From assembly GCA_020073615.1 (NCBI GenBank), contig JAIQEX010000030.1, positions 1 through 54,250 of the forward strand: a stretch of DNA of 54,250 nucleotides. The letters are read 5' to 3'. Positions 9,850 through 17,289 of this stretch are shown piece after piece (within the stretch, counting starts at the first letter, position 1; each line of letters begins with the position of its first letter). Source of the DNA: Terriglobia bacterium (GTDB lineage Bacteria; Acidobacteriota; Terriglobia; Bryobacterales; Bryobacteraceae). The translations under genes and the position numbers were made by a program. The notes under the pieces are model-generated. The model saw nothing but the letters and a program-made list of their open reading frames with translations, was not told the origin of the DNA and searched no databases.

Positions 9850-10767
9850 TCACATGCGCAGCAGGCGTATGCGCCCGTTGGAGGTGCTCAGATCGATCAT
9901 CGGGCCGCCGCTGCCGATGACGCCGTCCATGCGGTTCTTGCCCAACTCGCCTTGCACCCGCACATCGAAATCGGAAATGATGGACGAGTTCGACGTCCGC
10001 GCCACCAGGCGCGCGTTGATGTCGTGGGGCGCGTGCAGGGTAATCCCGCCGTTGCTGGTGCTCACCCGTATATCGCGCGAGTAGCCGGCCGGCAGCGCCA
10101 GATCCACGCCGCTGTTGGAGGTCTCGACGCGCACCGGCCGGTCGGGCCGGGTGATCTGCAGGTTTACGCCGCCGTTGGTCGTGGTGGCGTCGAGCGACCC
10201 GTTGACGCGGTCTGTGCGGATGTGGCCGTTGGTAGTGTGCGCGGTGACATCGCCCTCGATCCCCGTCAGCTCGATGGCGCTGTTGCTGGTTTGCGCATCG
10301 AGGCCGCCGTGCAGATCGAGCACGCGGATGGACCCGTTGGAGGTCCGCAGCTTTGCCGGGCCGCTGCCGTCCTCCGTGCGGATCGCTCCGTTGGATGTCG
10401 TGATGCGGTCCAGTTGCGCCCCGCGCGGGACCTTGATGACGAACCGCGCTCCCAGGTTGCCACGCCAATCCGAAGGCCGCGCCACGCGGATGGAGACGGC
10501 ATCGGCGCTGTTATCGATGCTGACCTTCAGGGAATCGGCGGCATCCTGCGACGGGCCGTATTTGGTGCCGCTGATGTCGACGGTGTCCTGGTCCCACCCG
10601 GAAATCTCCACCGAGCCGTTGAAGCTTTCGACCGATAGGCGGCCGTCGGACTTGAGCGGGTAGCTGTAGTGAAAGTCCCGCGTAAAACGTTCCAGGCCGC
10701 CCAGATCCACGTCGCAGGCCGCAAGGGGGAGCAAGGCGGCCGCAAGCATAAGGTGTTTTGCGCGCAT
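9850..10767 (-). CDS. DUF4097-type beta-repeat lipoprotein
   Basis: A 305-residue protein starting MRAKHLMLAAALLPLAAC, a lipoprotein signal peptide with lipobox LAAC. The rest is a series of short beta-strand repeats with TSNG/TTNG turns (TSNGAIRTEDG, RTSNGSIRVLD, TTNGHIRTDR, TTNGGVNLQI, TSNGGITLHA, TSNGRIRLLRM). This is the pattern of DUF4097 right-handed beta-helix-like proteins, often encoded next to anti-sigma or bactofilin-like genes. The function is unknown and it is likely anchored to an outer or inner membrane. It sits 65 bases after the amidohydrolase-like gene on the same strand, with a similarly oriented propeller gene downstream. Confidence 0.75.
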   Translation of the reverse strand: MRAKHLMLAAALLPLAACDVDLGGLERFTRDFHYSYPLKSDGRLSVESFNGSVEISGWDQDTVDISGTKYGPSQDAADSLKVSIDNSADAVSIRVARPSDWRGNLGARFVIKVPRGAQLDRITTSNGAIRTEDGSGPAKLRTSNGSIRVLDLHGGLDAQTSNSAIELTGIEGDVTAHTTNGHIRTDRVNGSLDATTTNGGVNLQITRPDRPVRVETSNSGVDLALPAGYSRDIRVSTSNGGITLHAPHDINARLVARTSNSSIISDFDVRVQGELGKNRMDGVIGSGGPMIDLSTSNGRIRLLRM

Positions 10768-10832
10768 AATCCGTCCCGATTGACAGCATACGCAATGTGG
10801 CGGCGGTTTGTTCCGGCAATCCGGTTCTCCTT

Positions 10833-11723
10833 CTAGCGCTGCCATTCGCCCGCGGTCATCCGCCGGGCTGGTACCAGATTGCGTATATCCTCGCCGGGGT
10901 TGGCGGAGAGCAGCAGCAGGTCGGCGCGCTTCCCCGGCTGCACGGTGCCTCGCTGGTCCAGTTGATGGAGGGCCATCGCGCCATGGCTCGTGGCGGCCAC
11001 AATTACGTCCAGGGGCGGGATGCCGGCAGCCACCAGCAGTTGGGTTTCGCGATAAAAATCGCCGCCCGCGGAGGCCACGGCGATGGGCACGCCGGCGGCG
11101 AACAGGCGGTGCGTGTTGCGCCCGGCCAGCTCGCCGGCGGCGCCAAAGCTGGCGAGCGCGGGCGCGAAGACGATGCGCAGATCGCGCAACCGCGCCACCA
11201 GCGCCGGGTCGAGATCGTCCCGGTCGGCGATCATGCCCACAAAGCTGGAGGCCCCGTTGGCCACCAGGAGTTTCACGCCGGCTTCGGTGGAGACGTGGCC
11301 CACGACCGCCAGTCCGGCCTGGCGCGCCGCTTCTCCGGCGGCCTGGGCAACGGCCGGCGCCAGCATCCCGACGTGCAACGCGGGCGCTTTGCGCGCCGCC
11401 AGCTCGGCGACCCGGGCGCGCGCCTCCTCGGGTGTAGTCATGCTCGGGGGCGCGCCGGCGAGAGGGTAGACGTCGATCAATCCCGGCACGATGTACTGCC
11501 CCGAGCCATCGATCTTGTCGGCCTCGGCGGGAAGGGGGTTGCCGCCTCGCGGGCCGGCCATTTGAATAACGCCGCCTGCCACCGCCACCACCGAATCGCT
11601 GACCGGCGGCCCGCCCGCGCCATCGATCAGCACCGCTCCCACAATGGCTTTCATGGGGCTGTGGTCCGCAGGCTTACAGGCGCAAAGCCCGAGCAGGGCA
11701 AGCAAAAGGGCGGCGCGAGGCAT
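10833..11723 (-). CDS. amidohydrolase-like lipoprotein lacking metal ligands
   Basis: A 296-residue protein with a lipobox near its N-terminus (MPRAALLLALLGLCAC). The fold is recognisable as the amidohydrolase/imidazolonepropionase-like family: GAVLIDGAGGPPVSDSVVAV, IDGSGQYIVPGLIDV, and the C-terminal ATSHGAMALHQLDQRGTVQPGKRADLLLL. However, the family's HxH after PGLID is replaced by VYP. The SIEH-type histidine is replaced (SSFVGMI), and the GTD-type aspartate near IAVASAGGDF is not where expected. Only GHVST resembles a retained histidine. At 296 residues it is also shorter than the usual 400 or more. I infer a non-catalytic, binding or structural lipoprotein. TATGAT (11733-11738, minus strand) lies 9 bases before the ATG. 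Confidence 0.7.
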   Translation of the reverse strand: MPRAALLLALLGLCACKPADHSPMKAIVGAVLIDGAGGPPVSDSVVAVAGGVIQMAGPRGGNPLPAEADKIDGSGQYIVPGLIDVYPLAGAPPSMTTPEEARARVAELAARKAPALHVGMLAPAVAQAAGEAARQAGLAVVGHVSTEAGVKLLVANGASSFVGMIADRDDLDPALVARLRDLRIVFAPALASFGAAGELAGRNTHRLFAAGVPIAVASAGGDFYRETQLLVAAGIPPLDVIVAATSHGAMALHQLDQRGTVQPGKRADLLLLSANPGEDIRNLVPARRMTAGEWQR

Positions 11724-11780
11724 GAATCCCCCATCATAGATCGAGCACGCACCGCCAGACTGGGGTACAATCTTGCTGAT

Positions 11781-12539
11781 ATGACTCCTGAAAGCTCCAT
11801 GGCAATGGAACCCCAGCCCGCGGGACTGAGCGAGTTCTCGCGGTTATCAGGCGTCTTCTTCGAGCCGAAGAAGGCGTTTGCGGATATCGCCCAGCGGCCG
11901 AGCTGGGTGGTTCCTATGCTCCTTGTGATCCTGGCTGGACTCGTTTTTTGCGTGGCCGTGGGACAGCGCATCGGGTGGGCCAACGTCGCCCAGCAGCAAA
12001 TGGAAGCGCGCATGGCGAAGATGACGCCGGAGCAGCGCGACCAGGCCCAGAAGGGCCTGGAAATTTCGCAGAAGATCACGCCCGTCATCGGTTACGTCAT
12101 CGCCGTCGTGGGTCCGCCGATCGGCTATCTGATCAGTGCCGCCGTTCTCATGGGCATCGTTTCCGGAATCATGTCCGCGCCCGTGAAATTCAAACAGGCA
12201 TTTGCCGTCATGTGCTACGCCGGCCTGCCCGGCCTCATATTCGTGGTGCTGGCGGTGGTGGTGATTTACCTGAAGGCCAATCCCGCGGATTTCGACATTC
12301 AACATCCGCTGGCGTTCAATGCGGGCGCACTCATGGATCCCCAGACGAGCTCCAAGTTCCTGTATACCATCGCCAGCGCAATCGACGTCTTCTCCATCTG
12401 GAAAATTCTTCTGATCGCGGTCGGCCTCAAGGCCGCGGCCGGGAAGAAGCTGTCCTTCGGCGGCGCGTTGACCGCGGTGCTGGCGCCGTGGGTGGTCCTG
12501 GTGCTGATCGGCGCCACGTTCGCCGGGATGTTCAGCTAG
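11781..12539 (+). CDS. YIP1-family integral membrane protein
   Basis: A 252-residue protein starting MTPESSMAMEPQPAGLSEFSRLSGVFFEPKKAF, which matches bacterial YIP1-domain proteins (cytoplasmic N-terminus with the SGVFFEPKKAFADIAQRPSW motif). Five hydrophobic segments follow, at about residues 46-66, 112-135, 138-165 (GYVIAVVGPPIGYLISAAVLMGIVSG and GLPGLIFVVLAVVVIYL), 205-222 and 233-252. The function is unknown in bacteria and is presumed to involve membrane organisation or transport. The frame is open far upstream, but TACAAT at 11766-11771 sits 9 bases before this ATG with no Shine-Dalgarno sequence, supporting a leaderless or very short-leader transcript starting here. It is divergent from the amidohydrolase-like gene (58 bases apart). 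Confidence 0.8.
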   Translation: MTPESSMAMEPQPAGLSEFSRLSGVFFEPKKAFADIAQRPSWVVPMLLVILAGLVFCVAVGQRIGWANVAQQQMEARMAKMTPEQRDQAQKGLEISQKITPVIGYVIAVVGPPIGYLISAAVLMGIVSGIMSAPVKFKQAFAVMCYAGLPGLIFVVLAVVVIYLKANPADFDIQHPLAFNAGALMDPQTSSKFLYTIASAIDVFSIWKILLIAVGLKAAAGKKLSFGGALTAVLAPWVVLVLIGATFAGMFS

Positions 12540-13007
12540 AGAAGTGCCGCCGCTCACGCGCTTTATCAGGCGCGGCTCCGCGCTTCCCAGAGGCCTCCTC
12601 CAGCGGGATGGACGGTGTTTGAAATCACGAAGATACATCGGGCCTTCGGTCGCGAGCGGATCGAATCGCCCGTACCGCCGGGCGCAGGCCCCACACTTCT
12701 CCACGCGGCGGCCGCGGTATGGGACGGCTATGCAACCTTTGGCGGCAGCTTAACGTCTTGATAGTGTAATGACTTTTCGAGTGGTCCCGCGGGATACTTA
12801 GGTTCCCTGCGGGCCAGCCGGCGGGCGTCTTCCTCCGAGCGCTCGCCGGTTTTTCTTTTCGGCCCTGTTGATCCGTAGTTTTCCCCACTCCAATTGCGTG
12901 AATCACGCGCTGTTTATCTAAGGCTCCTCGCTTTACGCTCGACTGTGGATGTAACACCTGGCCGGCGGAGCCGCTGACGATACCGGCCGTGGAAGGAGCG
13001 AGAGACC
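12540..13007. other. 468-base non-coding stretch
   Basis: No convincing coding sequence is seen on either strand. It contains the terminator-like hairpin at 12818-12858, and a second GC-rich imperfect inverted repeat just upstream of the small cysteine-rich ORF (around 12960-13000). Confidence 0.5.
12818..12858 (+). terminator. rho-independent terminator-like hairpin
   Basis: CCGGCGGGCG (12818-12827) pairs with CGCTCGCCGG (12840-12849), giving ten pairs including one G-U. A 12-base loop separates them, and the right arm is followed directly by TTTTTCTTTT. It is oriented for a plus-strand transcript, yet the nearest upstream plus-strand stop (YIP1 gene) is about 280 bases away. It either ends a long 3' UTR or ends an unrecognised small RNA. 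Confidence 0.55.
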
Positions 13008-13196
13008 ATGGAAGCCCGGAAGCAGTTGGCGAAGAAACCCGTGGAACCCCGGCGGTGCTGCCGTAAGGGAGACTGCCCAACCTGCCTGGAGAACGCGCGC
13101 TGGGAGCGGGTCTTCCAGGAGAAGTTCGCCGACCCTCTCTACTACAGCAGGAAGCCTGGCCGGTCGGGTTCGCCGATCTCGGACTTCTGCAGGTAG
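13008..13196 (+). CDS. small cysteine-rich (zinc-binding?) protein
   Basis: A 62-residue ORF, MEARKQLAKKPVEPRRCCRKGDCPTCLENARWERVFQEKFADPLYYSRK and a short tail. The CC-x4-C-x2-C cluster (CCRKGDCPTC) followed by a charged helix suggests a mini zinc finger. A GGAAGGAG Shine-Dalgarno-like sequence lies about 11 bases before the ATG. I recall similar short proteins in Solibacter-type genomes but cannot verify this. It stands alone between a terminator-like hairpin and a convergent TPR gene. Confidence 0.55.
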   Translation: MEARKQLAKKPVEPRRCCRKGDCPTCLENARWERVFQEKFADPLYYSRKPGRSGSPISDFCR

Positions 13197-13384
13197 CTGG
13201 CCGCTGCCGTTATCGGAGTTCCGGTTGTCCGCTGCCAGTCGATGGCCGCCAGCGCTCCCTGCCTCCGCTCATTCTTCGCCCCAGGTTTTTGACCAGCGCT
13301 CGCGCCCGCTCCCATACCCCCAGCGTCAGCGCCATCCTTTGCCCGCACCACAACGGATGGCCAGAGCTTTGCAACGCAGCCGTA

Positions 13385-14329
13385 CTACTGGCGCAACTTC
13401 GCGATATTCTCGCGCACCTTCTCCGCCTGCGGATAGTCGGGGTGATGCTTCACGAAATCTTCCAGATCGTCGGCGGCCGCGCGGTTCTCCCCGCGGCGCA
13501 GGTGAATCTCCGCCAGCATCAGTTGCGGATGCGAGAAGTGTGCGGGATCGATCTCGCGGGCGCGCTCCAGGTACTTGAGGGCCAGGTCGAAGTTGCCCAC
13601 CTCAAAATAGGTCATGCCGAGCTGCGAGTTGGCCAGCGCGTCGTGCGGACGGGCGAGCATGGCATGCAGGTTGCAGTCCATGGCTTCCGCAAGCTTGCGC
13701 AGGTTGAGCAGCACGCCTCCCAGGTTGACCAGCGGCTCGTACGCCGCGGGGTCCGCCGCCAGCGCTTCGCGGAAACACTCTTCGGCGCGGAGGAAATTGC
13801 GCGTCTGGTAGGCGATGGTCCCCAGGTTGTTCCAGGCCGCCGAAAATTGCGGCGCCAGCTCCACGGCGTGTTCCAGCCGCTTCACCGCGGACTCGACATC
13901 GCGGCGGGCAAGGTCCTTCTGCGCGTCCTCATATTCGCGCAGCGCCTTGGCCGGGAGGGCGAGCTCTGTGGCGGTGACCGCGTGCTGCCGGCGCAGCGCG
14001 TCGCGGGTCTCGAAGTCCGCGTCTTTGAGATCGAGCGTGAGCGAAACCCGCCCGTGGGAATCGGCCGTGCCCGGGCCTACCTCCGCGGTGAGCCGCGCTT
14101 CGCCGCGCTCCTGGATATAAACGCCGATGGTGTACGCGCCGGGCACGAGCTTCTTAAAGCGGAACCGCCCGCCGCCGTCGCTGAAAGTTGTGGCCGTGAA
14201 CGGGCTGGTGGCGCCGTATAGAGAAATCGCGGCCCGCCCCGGCGGCTGCACCTGCCCCGCTAGTTCGTACCGCGGCTCGCCGGCAAACGCCGCCGCCACG
14301 CATACGCCCGCCAACAAGAAACGAAACAT
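13385..14329 (-). CDS. secreted TPR-repeat protein with N-terminal carboxypeptidase-regulatory-like domain
   Basis: A 314-residue protein with signal peptide MFRFLLAGVCVAAAFAGEP. Residues about 20-110 form a beta-sandwich like the carboxypeptidase regulatory domain (ISLYGATSPFTATTFSDGGGRFRFKKLVPGAYTIGVY). Then come at least four tetratricopeptide repeats (AVKRLEHAVELAPQFSAAWNNLGTIAY, AEECFREALAADPAAYEPLVNLGGVLL, DALANSQLGMTYFEVGNFDLALKYLERAREIDP and a terminal HHPDYPQAEKVRENI). The role is probably protein-protein interaction in the periplasm. The start was chosen at the signal peptide; the same frame is open far upstream. It is divergent from the MFS gene, 27 bases away, with a TACAAT on the minus strand at 14341-14346. 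Confidence 0.8.
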   Translation of the reverse strand: MFRFLLAGVCVAAAFAGEPRYELAGQVQPPGRAAISLYGATSPFTATTFSDGGGRFRFKKLVPGAYTIGVYIQERGEARLTAEVGPGTADSHGRVSLTLDLKDADFETRDALRRQHAVTATELALPAKALREYEDAQKDLARRDVESAVKRLEHAVELAPQFSAAWNNLGTIAYQTRNFLRAEECFREALAADPAAYEPLVNLGGVLLNLRKLAEAMDCNLHAMLARPHDALANSQLGMTYFEVGNFDLALKYLERAREIDPAHFSHPQLMLAEIHLRRGENRAAADDLEDFVKHHPDYPQAEKVRENIAKLRQ

Positions 14330-14356
14330 GCGCCGATTCAATTGTAGAATGCCCCT

Positions 14357-15607
14357 ATGCTGTCGTCCAGGGAATGGCGGGTGCTGGCGCTGCTGGTGGT
14401 TTCCGGTTTCATCAATTACATCGACCGCTCCAACCTCTCCATCGGCGCTACCGACATTCAGGTCGAGCTTCATCTCAGCAACCTCGAGTTGGGCAAGCTG
14501 TTCGGCGCGTTCTTCTGGACCTACGCCATTTTCCTTCTGCTCATCGCCGGCTGGCTGGTGGATCGCTACCACGTCGGTTGGGTACTGGCGGCGGGCTTCT
14601 TCTTCTGGTCGTGCGCCATGGCCGCCACCGGCCTGGCCCGCACGTTCGCCGTGCTGGTGGCCTTGCGCCTGTTGCTGGGCATGGGCGAATCGATCGCCTA
14701 TCCCGCCTACTCGCGCATTTTGGCGAACCATTTTCCGGAGCATCATCGCGGCTTGGCCAACGCGCTCATCGACGCCGGCACCAAATCGGGGCCGGGTCTG
14801 GGCGCGCTGGTGGGCGGGTTTCTGATTCACGAGTATGGATGGCGCGCGTCGTTTCTGGCGCTCGGCCTGGGCAGCCTGGTCTGGCTGGTTCCCTGGATGC
14901 TGTGGATGCCGCGCGGCAAAGGCGTGTCCGCGCGCGAAGATCCCGCGGGCATCCCCAGCGTCTTCGAGATCTTCCGCCATCGCTCCGCCATTTGCAGCGC
15001 CCTCGGCCTGTTCTGCTCCAACTATTTCTGGTACTTCCTGCTCACCTGGCTGCCGCCGTATCTCGAAAAAGAACGCCATTTCGAGAAACGCAAAATGGCT
15101 ATATTCGTGGCCCTGTCTTTCTTTTGCGTAGCGTTCTCCTGCGTGATCAGCGGCTGGCTTTCCGACCACCTGATCGCCCGCGGCGGCACGCCCACGCGGG
15201 TGCGCAAGGCATTCGCCGGTACGGGGCTCACACTGGCCACCATCATCCTGCCGGCCGCCGTAGTCCGCGACTGGCGTACGGCCATGGCGCTGCTGCTGCT
15301 GGCGTGTCTGGCCTACGGCATCTACACGTCGAACCTGTTCGCCATCACGCAGACGCTGGCCGGTCCGCGCGCTTCGGGGAAGTGGACCGGCGTGCAAAAC
15401 GGCTTTGGCAACCTGGCGGGCGTGGTGGCGCCCTTCGTGACAGGTTGGGTGGTGGAGCGCACCGGAGAATTTTACCTGGCGTTCGTTGTGGCCGCCGCGG
15501 TGGCGCTCGCCGGCGCCGCCATCTTCGTGTTTGGCATCGGGGAGATCAGGCAGGTGGAGTTCCGAACGAGGCAATTCAATTCCAGCACCGTGAGTTTAAT
15601 CAAGTAA
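14357..15607 (+). CDS. MFS transporter, anion:cation symporter-like
   Basis: A 416-residue protein with about 12 membrane segments. It starts MLSSREWRVLALLVVSGFINYIDRSNLSIG, and FINYIDRSNLS matches the ACS family signature (NYxDRxxLS), which includes hexuronate, glucarate and phthalate transporters. The loop GWLVDRYHVGWVLAAGFFFWS is the MFS motif A region, and GMGESIAYPAYSRILANHFPEHHRGLANALIDAGTKSGPGLG is the family's TM4-TM5 region. The likely substrate is an organic acid or sugar acid taken up with protons. TAGAAT (14345-14350) lies only 6 bases before the ATG, and no Shine-Dalgarno sequence is seen. Confidence 0.85.
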   Translation: MLSSREWRVLALLVVSGFINYIDRSNLSIGATDIQVELHLSNLELGKLFGAFFWTYAIFLLLIAGWLVDRYHVGWVLAAGFFFWSCAMAATGLARTFAVLVALRLLLGMGESIAYPAYSRILANHFPEHHRGLANALIDAGTKSGPGLGALVGGFLIHEYGWRASFLALGLGSLVWLVPWMLWMPRGKGVSAREDPAGIPSVFEIFRHRSAICSALGLFCSNYFWYFLLTWLPPYLEKERHFEKRKMAIFVALSFFCVAFSCVISGWLSDHLIARGGTPTRVRKAFAGTGLTLATIILPAAVVRDWRTAMALLLLACLAYGIYTSNLFAITQTLAGPRASGKWTGVQNGFGNLAGVVAPFVTGWVVERTGEFYLAFVVAAAVALAGAAIFVFGIGEIRQVEFRTRQFNSSTVSLIK

Positions 15608-15633
15608 TTGAGGTTAAAATATAGAGGTATCCA

Positions 15634-17211
15634 ATGGTCCCCGCACGGTTCTTATTCTTGATTCCGGTTTTCCCGCTAGTTGCATATTGCCAGAAGCCGG
15701 TGATTTTCCCCGGCGGAGTGGTAAACGCCGCCAGTTACGTCCAGGGCGGCTCAGGCAGTTCGATCGTTTCCATTTTTGGAGCAAACCTGTCGGCCTCCAC
15801 GGCAACCGCATCGACGGTACCGCTGCCTGTTCAACTCGCGGGCACGACCGTCACCGTGGCCGGGATTCCGGCGCCCCTGTTCTATGTTTCTCCAGGCCAG
15901 ATTAACTTCCAGATGCCATCGCGGAACTCTTCCGCAAGCGGGCCGCCGGGCATCGTGGTGTCCACCGCGGCGGGAGTGAGCGACCCCTTCCTTTCGGATC
16001 TGCCGGGCCGATTCGGGATCTTCACGCTCGATGGCAGCGGCTGTGGCCGGGGCGCGGTGCTGAACGTGAAGGGCGATGGAACAGTCTCGGTCAACTCGCC
16101 ATCGAACAGCGTCTCGCCTGGAGAATACATTACCGTTTTCGGCACTGGTCTTGGTTTGGTTTACAACCCGCCGCCAGATGGTATGCCAGCCCCGTTGAGC
16201 CCCTTGTCTCTTTACGCCGGTGGATTCGATCTCCTATTCGACTTCAACGGCGATTTCAGCGACTATTACCTTCCTTTCTTTTGGGCTGGCCGCGCCCCTG
16301 GCATGGTTGGGGTAGACCAAGTCGACTTTTACGTCGGCGACACGGTCAGGGAAGGCTGTGCGGTTCCGCTACGGGTTAATACCGATGGCAGCAGCCAACC
16401 CGTCACCGTCAGCGTCCGCAAGGGAGGCGGGGCATGCGTAGACCCGCCGTCGGCCGGCTACGGGCAAATCACCTGGGAAAAGACCATCACGACCACCCCA
16501 CCGGGTTCGACCAGCGAGACCGACAGCTTGACTATGTCTTTGCAGTCATCGCCCGGGAAACAAGCGCCACTGGTTTCGGTCTTCGAGAAAGGAACCGGCT
16601 ACCCGGGCCGGGAGTACCTCGGCCCCTCGTGTGCAATTCCGGGCTATCGCAGTTTGGACGCGGGAGGAGTCAGCATTCAGGGGCCGGGTTTCGGTCCCGT
16701 GCAGGCGTCCATGGTACCGCTGCAACAGGGGCCGCCCGTCGTTGGCCTCAAGATGTATCAGGCTGCGCTTCCCGGCGGCAGCATCCAGCCAGGCTCGTTC
16801 AGCGTCGGCACCGCCGGCGGCGCGGACGTGGGCCCATTTCAATCCAGTGTGCGGGTCGGCTCAGAGATCCACGTAACAACCGCATTGGCAGGGCGGGTTT
16901 TTCCCATGACGAAGCCAATAACGATCGAGTGGACTGGCGGCAATGCCGACGCCGTGGTGACGCTCAGGCTCGTCGGTCACAGTGACACCCAGATCGACTC
17001 CTACTCCTACCACGCTCCGGTGTCGGACGGCACCATCACCATCAGCCCGGTCATGGGCTTCCTCCCAATTACAGGCGGGCCGGTGGAGATCGTCCTGGAA
17101 GTCACTCCGGACCTGTCGCAGGCTCCGGCGTTCTCAGCGCCGGGCCTGTCCCTTGGCGGCCAGCACCTGTGGAAGTACACCTATCGCTTTGAGGGCATCC
17201 TGATTCAGTAA
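15634..17211 (+). CDS. secreted protein with Solibacter-type TIGR03437-like module
   Basis: A 525-residue protein with signal peptide [20 protein letters not shown]. Residues about 25-210 carry the module [61 protein letters not shown] and [10 protein letters not shown] recognise this as TIGR03437, a domain usually found at the C-terminus of Solibacter secreted proteins. Here it is N-terminal, followed by about 290 residues that I cannot assign. That part is beta-rich and ends [22 protein letters not shown]. It probably acts outside the cell. A plausible promoter element TAAAAT lies 13 bases upstream, with GAGGT as ribosome binding site. Confidence 0.7.
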   Translation: MVPARFLFLIPVFPLVAYCQKPVIFPGGVVNAASYVQGGSGSSIVSIFGANLSASTATASTVPLPVQLAGTTVTVAGIPAPLFYVSPGQINFQMPSRNSSASGPPGIVVSTAAGVSDPFLSDLPGRFGIFTLDGSGCGRGAVLNVKGDGTVSVNSPSNSVSPGEYITVFGTGLGLVYNPPPDGMPAPLSPLSLYAGGFDLLFDFNGDFSDYYLPFFWAGRAPGMVGVDQVDFYVGDTVREGCAVPLRVNTDGSSQPVTVSVRKGGGACVDPPSAGYGQITWEKTITTTPPGSTSETDSLTMSLQSSPGKQAPLVSVFEKGTGYPGREYLGPSCAIPGYRSLDAGGVSIQGPGFGPVQASMVPLQQGPPVVGLKMYQAALPGGSIQPGSFSVGTAGGADVGPFQSSVRVGSEIHVTTALAGRVFPMTKPITIEWTGGNADAVVTLRLVGHSDTQIDSYSYHAPVSDGTITISPVMGFLPITGGPVEIVLEVTPDLSQAPAFSAPGLSLGGQHLWKYTYRFEGILIQ

Positions 17212-17289
17212 CTGGCGCGACACGACGCGCACGGGCCAGTCCAGCCGGGGAACTTAGCGCTGCCGGGCTGGTGTGATACGCTTCGTTGC

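Noticed and set aside
10797-11780. Long N-terminal extension of the YIP1-like frame
   Set aside because: It is antisense to the amidohydrolase-like lipoprotein, and the YIP1 N-terminal motif begins at 11781.
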